From positions 310,001 to 374,000 of the forward strand of contig NZ_JBJQIK030000003.1 of assembly GCF_045984285.3 (NCBI RefSeq): a stretch of DNA of 64,000 nucleotides, written 5' to 3'. The stretch's first letter is position 1; each line of letters starts with the position of its first letter. The translations under genes were made by a program, and so were the position numbers. This stretch comes from Rugamonas sp045984285. Its GTDB lineage: Bacteria; Pseudomonadota; Gammaproteobacteria; Burkholderiales; Burkholderiaceae_D. Of this stretch, positions 17,076-25,099 are shown in pieces. The notes below the pieces were generated by a model that made no database searches, was not told the DNA's origin, and saw only the letters and a list, made by a program, of their open reading frames with translations.

Positions 17076-19244
17076 TCAGAACTCAATAGTGCCGGACACA
17101 GCCAGAGTGCGCGGCGCACCCAGCACCAGGTAGCCCGAACCGGGATAACCGCCGGCCGAGGCCCAGTAGTTTTTACCCAGTGCATTATCGAGGCGGGCGC
17201 GCAGGGTCAGCGTCTGGTTGCCGACCTGCGTGATGTAGCGCGCACCGAGGTCAAGGCGGGTCCAGCCCGGCACCTGCTGCAGGTTGGCGCCATCCGCGAA
17301 CTGACTGGCGGTCGCGCTGACGCGGCCGTTCAGGGCGAGGCCGCGCACACCCGGCACATCCCAGTCGGCGTTCAGGTTGAGCTGCTTGTCCGGCACGCCG
17401 ATCACATCCTTGCCCTGGTTGATGCCGCCCGCCGTGCGGCGCTGTTCGGCGTCGAGGAAGGTCAGGCCGCCCAGCAAGCGCAGGCCGCGCAGCGGCTGGC
17501 CGAAGACAGACAGTTCCACGCCGCGGTTGCGCTGCTCGCCGAATACGCCGAAGCGGTTATTCTCCACATAGGCCGAAGGCTGCCCCGTAACGAAGGCGGC
17601 GGCACTGAAGCCCACCGTACCTGCGTCATACTTCACGCCTGCTTCCTTCTGGCGCGAGACGTAGGGCGCAAAGGTTTCGCCCACATTGATCACGCCGGTG
17701 CCCGAGGCCACCGCGCCTTTTTGCAGGCCCTCGCTGTAATTGGCGTACAGCGACAGCTGCTTGCCTGCCTTGTACACGATGGCGGCCACCGGCGTGTTGC
17801 GGCTGGCTTCGTAGTACGAGGTTTCAGCGCCGGTGTTGTAGTCGTAGGCGCTGTCCTTGATGCGCTGGTGGCGCAGGCCCAGGGTCAGCAGTACGCGCTC
17901 GTCCAGCATGGCCAGCGTGTCGGCCACGGCGAAACTCGACAGGATGGTCTTGCCCACGGTCAGCGGCGCATCCAGCTTGCCGCCGGTAAAGAAGGTGGTA
18001 GGCGGGGCGGCCACATCGCGCGGCGTATAGATATTGGTGGCGAAGCCGGTGAAGAAGTCGCTCATCGCATAGGCATTGCGCTCCTCGCGCGAGAAACCGG
18101 ATGCGGTGGCGCTCAGCGTATGGCCGATGCCGCCGGTGCGCAGTTTGCCGCGCAGGCCGGCCTCGCCGGTGCGTACCGTGTCCTTGCGCTCGTTGTCGAA
18201 GCGGTACATGGTGGCGGCGCCGTTCGCGCCGTTCACGGTGGGCGCCGCCAGCACGTTCGATTCGCGGCCGGAGCGGGCGCCGAAGGCGGCCCAGGCCACG
18301 CTGTCCTGGCCGAGGTCCCATTCGCCGCGCAGGGTGCCGAAGGTATCGCGCTCGTTCGAGTGCGTCCAGTTCTGCGCCCAGTTGCTTTCCGCATCCGGGG
18401 CAGCCGGTACCGGGACGCCTGCGCCCACCGTTACGCTGGGGCGCACATTGCTCAGCTGGTGATCCTGGTAGCCGATATCGGCCGACAGGCGGTAGTTGCC
18501 GCCATTGAAATCGAGGCCGATGGAGGCCAGGCTCAGTTCGCGCTGTTCGCGGTCGACGGCCGTGCCGCCATCGCGGCGCACCGCGTTGACGCGGATGCCG
18601 GCACGGTTATCCGGCCCGAAGCGGCGCCCCACATCGGCCGCCACGTACTTCTGGCCGCCGGTTTCGAAGCCCACGGTGGCCGAGGTGAGCGGGGTGTTGC
18701 TCGCGCGCTTAGGCAGCAGGTTGATGGAGCCGCCGATGCCGCCGCCGCCCGGCGCCGCGCCATTCAGGAAGGAATTGGCGCCGCGGAACACTTCCACGCG
18801 CTCCAGCAGCTCGGTGGCCACGAACTGGCGGGGCAGCAGGCCGAACAGGCCGTTGTAGGCCAGGTCATCCGAATTGACGGCGAAGCCGCGTATCACATAC
18901 AGCTCCTGGTAATTGCCGAAGCCGCGCGCCACGCGCACCGCCGGATCGTTCTGCAGCACATCGGCCACGCTGTGCGACTGCTGGTCCTGGATCAGCTGCT
19001 GGGTGTAATTGGTGGTGTTGAAGGGGGTATCCATCACGTCCACATTGCCCAGCAGGCCGAGGCGGCCGCCGCGCGCCACCTGGCCGCCCGAATATGCCTT
19101 GCTGAGGCCTTCGGCCGAGGCGTCGGCGGAGGCGCTGATGGTGACGGTCGGCATGGCCTGTTCGGATTGCGCTGCGGCGGAGCCTGCGATCAGCGCGAGA
19201 ACGGCGAGGGCGAGGGGATGGAGCTTGAAACGTGGTGCGGTCAT
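17076..19244 (-). CDS. TonB-dependent siderophore receptor
   Basis: 722 residues. A signal peptide (cleavage near residue 25 after AAAQ) precedes a plug domain of about 60-170 (LYVIRGFAVNSDDLAYNGLFG, VEVFRGANSFLNGAAPGGGGIGGSINLLPKRA). A 22-strand beta-barrel domain follows, ending in the aromatic Phe722 (GTIEF) required by outer-membrane insertion. The plug pattern matches the ferric siderophore subfamily (FhuA/FhuE/FpvA-like). No extra N-terminal signalling domain is seen, so it lacks direct sigma/anti-sigma coupling. It is transcribed away from a PepSY membrane protein, with a 39-bp Fur-type palindrome between them; iron repression is very likely. Confidence 0.92.
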   Translation of the reverse strand: MTAPRFKLHPLALAVLALIAGSAAAQSEQAMPTVTISASADASAEGLSKAYSGGQVARGGRLGLLGNVDVMDTPFNTTNYTQQLIQDQQSHSVADVLQNDPAVRVARGFGNYQELYVIRGFAVNSDDLAYNGLFGLLPRQFVATELLERVEVFRGANSFLNGAAPGGGGIGGSINLLPKRASNTPLTSATVGFETGGQKYVAADVGRRFGPDNRAGIRVNAVRRDGGTAVDREQRELSLASIGLDFNGGNYRLSADIGYQDHQLSNVRPSVTVGAGVPVPAAPDAESNWAQNWTHSNERDTFGTLRGEWDLGQDSVAWAAFGARSGRESNVLAAPTVNGANGAATMYRFDNERKDTVRTGEAGLRGKLRTGGIGHTLSATASGFSREERNAYAMSDFFTGFATNIYTPRDVAAPPTTFFTGGKLDAPLTVGKTILSSFAVADTLAMLDERVLLTLGLRHQRIKDSAYDYNTGAETSYYEASRNTPVAAIVYKAGKQLSLYANYSEGLQKGAVASGTGVINVGETFAPYVSRQKEAGVKYDAGTVGFSAAAFVTGQPSAYVENNRFGVFGEQRNRGVELSVFGQPLRGLRLLGGLTFLDAEQRRTAGGINQGKDVIGVPDKQLNLNADWDVPGVRGLALNGRVSATASQFADGANLQQVPGWTRLDLGARYITQVGNQTLTLRARLDNALGKNYWASAGGYPGSGYLVLGAPRTLAVSGTIEF

Positions 19245-19268
19245 GGACGAATTTGTTGTCGGTAAATG

Positions 19269-19307
19269 GAAACGATTCTCATTATACTGGTAAATGAGAA
19301 TCGTTTC
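19269..19307. promoter_or_regulatory. Fur-box palindrome between divergent iron genes
   Basis: GAAACGATTCTCATT and AATGAGAATCGTTTC form perfect 15-bp arms with a 9-nt spacer. Each arm contains the GAGAATC / GATTCTC core seen in many Fur sites. It lies 24 nt upstream of the receptor start (minus strand) and 35 nt upstream of the PepSY gene start (plus strand), so it can repress both. This is identified by pattern only. Confidence 0.85.
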
Positions 19308-19342
19308 TATTATGATGATGGTTTTCCGCCTTCCTTCATCCC

Positions 19343-20518
19343 ATGTCGCCAGTCGCCATCCGCCGCTGGGCCTGGCTCCACAAGTGGAGCAGCCTGGTTT
19401 GCACCGTTTTCATGCTCCTGCTTTGCATCACGGGGCTGCCGCTGATCTATCACCACGAGATCGGCCACCTGCTGGGCAATGAGGCGGAGCCGGCCAAAGT
19501 GGCGGCGGGCACGCCGCATGCCGGCGTGGACCGGATCATCGCCGCCGGCAAGGCCCTGTACCCGGACAAGGTCATGATGTTCATGTCGCAGGAGGATGAT
19601 GAACCCAATATCTGGAACCTGACCCTGGGCGACCACCCGAACGACGACAGGAATTACGTGCCGCTGGCCATTGACGCCCGCACCACGGAAGTGCTCAAGG
19701 TGCATGACTTCGAGAATTCCTTTATCGGCGTGATGTTCCACCTGCACGTGGACCTGTATGCCGGGCTATATGGCAAGCTGTTCCTCGGCTTCATGGGCCT
19801 GCTGCTGGTGATCGCCATCATTTCCGGCGTGGTGCTGTACTCGCCCTTCATGCGCAAGCTGGACTTCGGCACCGTGCGCCGCGAGCGGGCGCCGCGCCTG
19901 AAATGGCTGGACATCCATAACCTGCTGGGCGTGGTGACGCTGGTGTGGGCGCTGGTGGTCGGCGCCACCGGCATCATCAATACCTGGGCCGACCTGCTGG
20001 TGAAATACTGGCAGCACACCGAAGTGAGCCAGATGCTGGAGCCCTACCGCAAGTTGCCGCCCCTATCGTTAGACAAGCAGGGCTCGGTGGCCACGGCCAT
20101 GAGCAACGCGCTGGCGCGGGAGCCGGGCATGAAGATCGCTTTCGTCGCTTTCCCGGGCACGCTGTATGCAAGCCCGCACCATTACGGCGTATTCCTGCGC
20201 GGCGACGAGGCGCTGACCTCGCGCCTGTACAAGCCGGTGCTGGTGGACGCCGGCACCTCGCAGGTAACAGACAGCCTTGAGCTGCCCTGGTACCTGACCG
20301 CGCTGCTGGTCTCCCAGCCGCTGCACTTCGGCGACTATGGCGGTCCGGTCATGCAGTTCCTGTGGGCGATGCTCGATATCGCCACCATCGTGGTGCTGGG
20401 CAGCGGCCTCTATCTGTGGCTGAAACGCGGCATCACCGTGCCGAAGCAGGAAGAGGAAGGCGCCGTGCAGGACGATGCCGTGCTGCCGGCCCTGGCGCGC
20501 GCCGGAGAAGCCCCGTGA
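19343..20518 (+). CDS. PepSY-associated inner-membrane protein, iron-regulated
   Basis: 391 residues. Four transmembrane helices are seen near residues 17-38, 148-170, 196-218 and 335-360. Periplasmic PepSY-like regions lie between them. Conserved histidines occur in or near helices (His13, IYHHEIGHLLG, FHLHVDLY, DIHNLLG), as in PiuB/FoxB-type proteins that reduce or handle ferric siderophores at the inner membrane. The Fur palindrome upstream and the divergent TonB receptor support that role. The start follows family pattern (MSPVAIRRWAWLHKWSS) although no strong ribosome site precedes it. A small membrane protein overlaps its stop (GTGA). Confidence 0.85.
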   Translation: MSPVAIRRWAWLHKWSSLVCTVFMLLLCITGLPLIYHHEIGHLLGNEAEPAKVAAGTPHAGVDRIIAAGKALYPDKVMMFMSQEDDEPNIWNLTLGDHPNDDRNYVPLAIDARTTEVLKVHDFENSFIGVMFHLHVDLYAGLYGKLFLGFMGLLLVIAIISGVVLYSPFMRKLDFGTVRRERAPRLKWLDIHNLLGVVTLVWALVVGATGIINTWADLLVKYWQHTEVSQMLEPYRKLPPLSLDKQGSVATAMSNALAREPGMKIAFVAFPGTLYASPHHYGVFLRGDEALTSRLYKPVLVDAGTSQVTDSLELPWYLTALLVSQPLHFGDYGGPVMQFLWAMLDIATIVVLGSGLYLWLKRGITVPKQEEEGAVQDDAVLPALARAGEAP

Positions 20519-20688
20519 GCCCGCAGTTCCGCCGCGTGTGGGGCGCACCCATCGTGCACGGCATCCTCACCACGGCCGGCCTGGTTTCGGCGCTGGTGGG
20601 GGATGGCGTGTGGGACCTGGTCTCCGCCGTCACGCTCGGCATCCCGGTCGCCACCATGGCGTGGTATAGCGCCAGGCGCAGCAACTGA
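20515..20688 (+). CDS. Small membrane protein downstream of the PepSY gene
   Basis: 57 residues from GTG 20515, whose last two bases start the PepSY stop (GTGA), a classic coupled start. It has two hydrophobic segments (about 12-29 and 34-50) and a basic C-terminus (YSARRSN). Small two-helix proteins commonly follow PepSY-type iron genes in proteobacteria. The function is unknown; a role as a partner of the PepSY protein is inference. Confidence 0.7.
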   Translation: MSPQFRRVWGAPIVHGILTTAGLVSALVGDGVWDLVSAVTLGIPVATMAWYSARRSN

Positions 20689-20741
20689 CAGCCGGCGCCG
20701 TGTCCCGGACGGTGCCTGACCCCAGGGTGGGACAGGGCAGG

Positions 20742-21584
20742 CTATTGCTGGCGGCTGGCGAATTGCTGGGCGACGGACTGCAGCGGGGCCGGGCTTGCGC
20801 TGCCGGGTGTGACTGTGTCGGGCAGCGGCATGCGCACCGGCTGGGCCGGCGAGGGCATGGCATCCCACTGCGGCGCTTCGATGCCTTCGAAGATCGTCTT
20901 GAGCTGCTGGCCCCAGGTGCTGCGGATCATCTGGAAATACTGGTTCTTTTCGTCCACCGTCACGAAGCGCGTCACGGCCAGGCTGTTGTTCTCGTAGACC
21001 AGCAGGTCCAGCGGCAAGCCTACCGAGATATTCGAGCGCAGGGTGGAGTCCATCGAGATCAGCGCACACTTGGCGGCTTCGTCCAGCGAAGTGGCCGGCG
21101 TTACCACGCGGTCGATGATGGGCTTGCCATATTTGGCCTCGCCGATCTGGAAGTAGGTATTCTCGCTGTGCGACTCGATGAAGTTGCCCGCCGAGTAGAT
21201 CTGGAACAGGCGGCAGCGCTCGCCGCGCACCTGCCCCCCGAAAATGATCGACACATTGAATTCGATGCCGAAGTCGGCCAGCGCCTTGGCCTCGCGCTCA
21301 TGCACCGTACGCACCGCTTCGCCCATGATGCGCGCCGCTTCGTACATATTCGGCGCGGTCCGGATCGAATGGCCGCTGCTGCCGGTGAAATCGTTCACCA
21401 GCTGGCGGATCGATTGTGAAATCGACAGATTTCCGGCCGTCATCATGACCATCATCCGGTCGCCCGGGTTTTCAAACACGTTCAGCTTGCGGAAGGTGCC
21501 GATCTGATCCACACCCGCGTTGGTGCGCGAGTCCGACAGGAAAACCAGGCCTGCATCGAGGCGCATTCCAACACAGTAAGTCAT
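20742..21584 (-). CDS. Anbu, bacterial proteasome-like Ntn hydrolase
   Basis: 280 residues. The N-terminus MTYCVGMRLDAGLVFLSDSRTN shows Thr2, which becomes the nucleophile of the Ntn-hydrolase fold after methionine removal. Lys32/33 (FRKLNVF) is placed as in proteasome beta subunits. Anbu forms open rings and lacks the long propeptide of true proteasome subunits. Residues after about 235 form a Pro/Ser/Ala/Gln-rich tail (PSPAQPVRMPLPDTV...) that looks disordered and is longer than I expect. It is the last gene of the usual ATP-grasp / alpha-E / transglutaminase / Anbu operon. The biological substrate is unknown. Confidence 0.92.
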   Translation of the reverse strand: MTYCVGMRLDAGLVFLSDSRTNAGVDQIGTFRKLNVFENPGDRMMVMMTAGNLSISQSIRQLVNDFTGSSGHSIRTAPNMYEAARIMGEAVRTVHEREAKALADFGIEFNVSIIFGGQVRGERCRLFQIYSAGNFIESHSENTYFQIGEAKYGKPIIDRVVTPATSLDEAAKCALISMDSTLRSNISVGLPLDLLVYENNSLAVTRFVTVDEKNQYFQMIRSTWGQQLKTIFEGIEAPQWDAMPSPAQPVRMPLPDTVTPGSASPAPLQSVAQQFASRQQ

Positions 21585-21627
21585 TTGGCAAAGGGGCGAT
21601 CGGAAAAGCCGATTTTACACCAGCGTT

Positions 21628-22431
21628 TCATTGAGGAATTATCTGGACGTTGACCGACAGCGATTCATCGCCGCCGCCGTGGCGCACGCCGCGCACCGGC
21701 GCCGCCGCTTCATAGTCGCGTCCGATGGCGATGCGGCAATAGGCATCCGTCATCAGCCGCGCATGCGTGACGTCGATGCTGACCCAGCCTTCGTAATCGC
21801 GGTCGCGGACCCAGGCATCGACCCAGGCATGGCTGGCCGCATGGTCCGTATTGCCCGGATCGATGTAGCCGGACACATAGCGCGCCGGGATGCCCTGCAC
21901 ATGGCAGCAGGCCAGGAAAATATGCGCATGGTCCTGGCATACGCCGATGCCCATGCGCAGCGCGTCACTGGCCGTGGTGTTCACCTCGGTTGCACCGCTT
22001 TGATACTTGACCGCACCAAAGATGTGCTCGGCCAGCCGCATCAGATGCTTGGTGCGGGCGCTGCCGTCCGGCAGGCAGGCCTGGGCCAGTTCGGTGATGC
22101 CCGCGGTGGGCTGGGTCAGCCGCGTGGACACGGTGTAGACCAGCGGCGGCAGGCTGTCCTTGCCGGCGATCCGGCCCTGGGGCGGGGTAAAGGTTTCCAC
22201 CATGCCGTGCGCCACGATGGCAAGGTGTTCGTGCGGCCGGCTCAGGGTCAGCATATGCGACAGGTTGCCATAGGCGTCCGTGTAGGCGCTCAGGCTGCCG
22301 GGCGCGTTCAGCTGCCAGTGCAGCACATGCTGCTGCGGCTCGGCCCGGGGCGTGAGGTGCAGCTGCTGGATCGCGTAGGCCTGCGGCGCGGAATAGCGGT
22401 ATATCGTCTCGTGGCGTATCGACAATTGCAT
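21628..22431 (-). CDS. Transglutaminase-like protease of the Anbu operon
   Basis: 267 residues. An N-terminal bacterial transglutaminase beta domain (1-85, LSIRHETIYRYSAPQAYAIQ) is followed by a transglutaminase/cysteine-protease core. The triad is visible as Cys165 in GIGVCQDHAH, His201 in SHAWVDAW and Asp220 in VSIDVTH. No signal peptide is present. It lies nine bases after the alpha-E gene and 43 bases before Anbu on the same strand. In this conserved operon it is thought to act with the ATP-grasp protein on a peptide-like conjugate; the substrate is unknown. Confidence 0.9.
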   Translation of the reverse strand: MQLSIRHETIYRYSAPQAYAIQQLHLTPRAEPQQHVLHWQLNAPGSLSAYTDAYGNLSHMLTLSRPHEHLAIVAHGMVETFTPPQGRIAGKDSLPPLVYTVSTRLTQPTAGITELAQACLPDGSARTKHLMRLAEHIFGAVKYQSGATEVNTTASDALRMGIGVCQDHAHIFLACCHVQGIPARYVSGYIDPGNTDHAASHAWVDAWVRDRDYEGWVSIDVTHARLMTDAYCRIAIGRDYEAAAPVRGVRHGGGDESLSVNVQIIPQ

Positions 22432-22440
22432 ATCAGTCTT

Positions 22441-23391
22441 TCAGGCCGCCAGCGGCACAAGGAAGTCGCGGCTGACGCGGTTGCCCAGCTCGTAGACCCG
22501 CTGCAGGAACTGGGTCAGCGTATCGTGCAGGCCGACGCGCAGGATATCGTCGATGCGGCCAAACTGCAGTTCCGCATGCAGCCGGCCGGCCAGGCGCTCG
22601 GTTTCGGCCGACACCTCATTGCGTACTTCCCGCAAATTGCCCACCACTTCATCCATGCAGGCCAGCAGCGAGCGCGGCATGTCGGCGCGCAGCATCAGCA
22701 GTTCCGCCACCCGCTCCGGCGTGATCACGTCGCGGTAGACCTTGCGGTAGATCTCGAAGCCGGATACCGAACGCAGCAGCGCCGCCCAGTAGTAGAAATC
22801 GCGCTTGGCGCTCTCGTCGCCCTGGCCGGCGTCGCGCGCGCCGTGGAGTTTCACATCCAGGATACGCGCCGTATTGTCGGCCCGTTCCAGGAAGGTGCCG
22901 AGGCGGATGAAGTTTACCGCTTCATCGCGCAGCATGGTGCCCAGGGTCACGCCGCGCGACAGGTGGGAGCGGTACTTCACCCATTCGAAGAACTGGCTGG
23001 GATCCTGTTCCAGCTGGCGGCTGCGCAGGTGTTTCTGCAGGTCGAGCCAGGTCTGGTTCTGGATCTCCCACACCTCGGTGGTCAGGGTGCCGCGCACCGC
23101 CCGCGCATTCTCGCGCGCTTCGTTCAGACAGGCCGCGATCGAGGAGGGATTGGAGGGATCGCGCACCATGAAGTCGATCACATCCTGCGGCGCCACGGCC
23201 GCGTACTTCCGGTCATAGCTGGACTGCAGCTCGGAGATGCCCAGTATGGCGCGCCAGGCGTGCTCGGCGTCGCTGTCGGACTGCGGCAGCATGGCGGTCT
23301 GCACGTTTACATCCAGCATGCGTGCGGTGTTCTCGGCGCGCTCGGTATAGCGGGCCATCCAGAACAGGTGGTCGGCGGTACGGCTCAGCAT
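22441..23391 (-). CDS. Alpha-E domain protein of the Anbu operon
   Basis: 316 residues, mostly alpha-helical, rich in Arg and Glu. It opens MLSRTADHLFWMARYTERAENTAR, the signature of the alpha-E family. A second similar repeat, RLGTFLERADNTARILDV, appears near residue 165. It has no known catalytic residues. It lies nine bases from both the ATP-grasp gene upstream and the transglutaminase gene downstream. It likely serves as the partner of the circularly permuted ATP-grasp enzyme. Confidence 0.9.
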   Translation of the reverse strand: MLSRTADHLFWMARYTERAENTARMLDVNVQTAMLPQSDSDAEHAWRAILGISELQSSYDRKYAAVAPQDVIDFMVRDPSNPSSIAACLNEARENARAVRGTLTTEVWEIQNQTWLDLQKHLRSRQLEQDPSQFFEWVKYRSHLSRGVTLGTMLRDEAVNFIRLGTFLERADNTARILDVKLHGARDAGQGDESAKRDFYYWAALLRSVSGFEIYRKVYRDVITPERVAELLMLRADMPRSLLACMDEVVGNLREVRNEVSAETERLAGRLHAELQFGRIDDILRVGLHDTLTQFLQRVYELGNRVSRDFLVPLAA

Positions 23392-23400
23392 GGCATCTCC

Positions 23401-24813
23401 TTAACGTTCCAGAACCCAGGTGTCCTTGGTGCCGCCCCCTTGCGAGGAATTCACCACCAGCGAGCCCTCCTGCAGCGCGACCCGGGTCAGGCCGCCCGGC
23501 ACCATGGAAATCGTTTTACCCGACAGCACGAAGGGCCGCAGGTCGATATGGCGTGGCGCGACGCCGCTCTCCACGAAAGTGGGGCAGTTGGACAGGGCCA
23601 GCGTGGGCTGGGCGATGTAGCCGTCCGGCCGCGCCAGCAGGCGGGCGCGGAAGTCCTCGATCTGCTGCGTGGTCGAGGCCGGACCCACCAGCATGCCGTA
23701 GCCGCCTGCGCCGTGCACTTCCTTCACCACCAGTTCCGGCAGGTGCGCCAGCGTATAGGCCAGGTCGTCCGGCTTGCGGCACTGCCAGGTGGGCACATTG
23801 TTGAGCACCGGTTCCTCCGACAGGTAGAAGCGGATCATGTCCGGCACATAGGGATAGATCGACTTGTCGTCGGCCACGCCGGTGCCGATGGCATTGGCCA
23901 GGGTCACGCGCCCGGCGCGGTAGACTGACAGCAGGCCCGGCACGCCAAGCGAGGAGTCGGCGCGGAAGGCGAGGGGATCGAGGAAATCGTCGTCGAGGCG
24001 GCGGTAGATCACGTCCACCCGCTTCGGGCCGTGCGTGGTGCGCATATAGACCGCGTTATCGTTGACGAACAGGTCTTTGCCCTCCACCAGTTCCACGCCC
24101 ATCTGCTGGGCCAGGAAGGCATGTTCGAAGTAGGCCGAGTTGTACATGCCGGGCGTCATCACCACCACCAACGGGTCGCTGACGCCCAGCGGCGCCACCG
24201 AACGCAGGTTATCGAGCAGCAGGTCGGGATAATGGTCCACCGGCGCTACCCGGTTGCGCGCGAACAGCTCGGGGAACAGCCGCATCATCATCTTGCGGTC
24301 TTCCAGCATGTAGGAAACGCCGGACGGTACCCGCAGATTGTCTTCCAGCACGTAGAACTCGCCGGCCCCGGCGCGCACGATATCCACCCCGGCAATATGG
24401 GCATAGATATCGGAGGCCACGCTGATGCCCTGCATTTCGGGCCGGTACTGGGCATTGCGGTAGATCTGCTCGGCCGGAATGACGCCGGCGCGGATGATGT
24501 TCTGCTCGTGGTAGATGTCGTGAATGAACATGTTCAGCGCCTGCACACGCTGAACGAGGCCGGCTTGCAGCTGGCGCCACTCTGCCGCCGGAATGATGCG
24601 CGGGATGATGTCGAAAGGAATCAGGCGCTCGGTCCCGGCGCCATCGCCATAGACGGCAAAGGTGATGCCGACACGGCGGAAAGTCAGGTCGGCTTCGGCC
24701 CGTTTGCGCTCGATGGTTTCCGGCGACTGCTGGTCCAGCCAGCGGCAAAACTCGCGGTAATGCTCGCGCACTCCGTCGGCCCCGTCGGCCCTCATCTCAT
24801 TGTAGAACTGCAC
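23401..24813 (-). CDS. Circularly permuted ATP-grasp protein of the Anbu operon
   Basis: 470 residues. The opening region MQFYNEMRADGADGVREHYREFCRWLDQQ and motifs VSYMLEDRKMMMRLFPELF (about 165), VVMTPGMYNSAYFEHAFLAQQMG (about 218) and LVVKEVHGAGGYGMLVGP (about 362) are those of the circularly permuted type 2 ATP-grasp family. It presumably forms an amide bond with ATP. It is the first gene of a tight four-gene operon ending with Anbu. The promoter should lie in the AT-rich 286-bp gap (24814-25099) shared with the divergent chemoreceptor operon; I see no clear operator there. Confidence 0.9.
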   Translation of the reverse strand: MQFYNEMRADGADGVREHYREFCRWLDQQSPETIERKRAEADLTFRRVGITFAVYGDGAGTERLIPFDIIPRIIPAAEWRQLQAGLVQRVQALNMFIHDIYHEQNIIRAGVIPAEQIYRNAQYRPEMQGISVASDIYAHIAGVDIVRAGAGEFYVLEDNLRVPSGVSYMLEDRKMMMRLFPELFARNRVAPVDHYPDLLLDNLRSVAPLGVSDPLVVVMTPGMYNSAYFEHAFLAQQMGVELVEGKDLFVNDNAVYMRTTHGPKRVDVIYRRLDDDFLDPLAFRADSSLGVPGLLSVYRAGRVTLANAIGTGVADDKSIYPYVPDMIRFYLSEEPVLNNVPTWQCRKPDDLAYTLAHLPELVVKEVHGAGGYGMLVGPASTTQQIEDFRARLLARPDGYIAQPTLALSNCPTFVESGVAPRHIDLRPFVLSGKTISMVPGGLTRVALQEGSLVVNSSQGGGTKDTWVLER

Positions 24814-25099
24814 TGGCGCCCCTTTTCAACTTGGTCATCAAGTTAAAGCAGGTTTCGTGCCAGATGTGCAAGGGATAGATTTCGGGTTTTATATTAACTC
24901 TGATAATTAGTTATATTTATCGCCCTGTGATTATTGGAGAGAAACAACCGATACTTAATTAAATATGATGTATATGTCGGATACATGCAACGGAATTGCT
25001 TGTTTGAATCTTTACGAGCCAAAACATTCGCCTTTATGATCGGTAGTAAATCCCGATTCCTGTCCTATTCAAACGATCAATGTTTCAAAAGGGCGCATC

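Noticed and set aside
20694..20716. Hairpin between the small membrane protein gene and Anbu
   Set aside because: An 8-bp stem can form, but no T-run follows on either strand, so I do not call a terminator.
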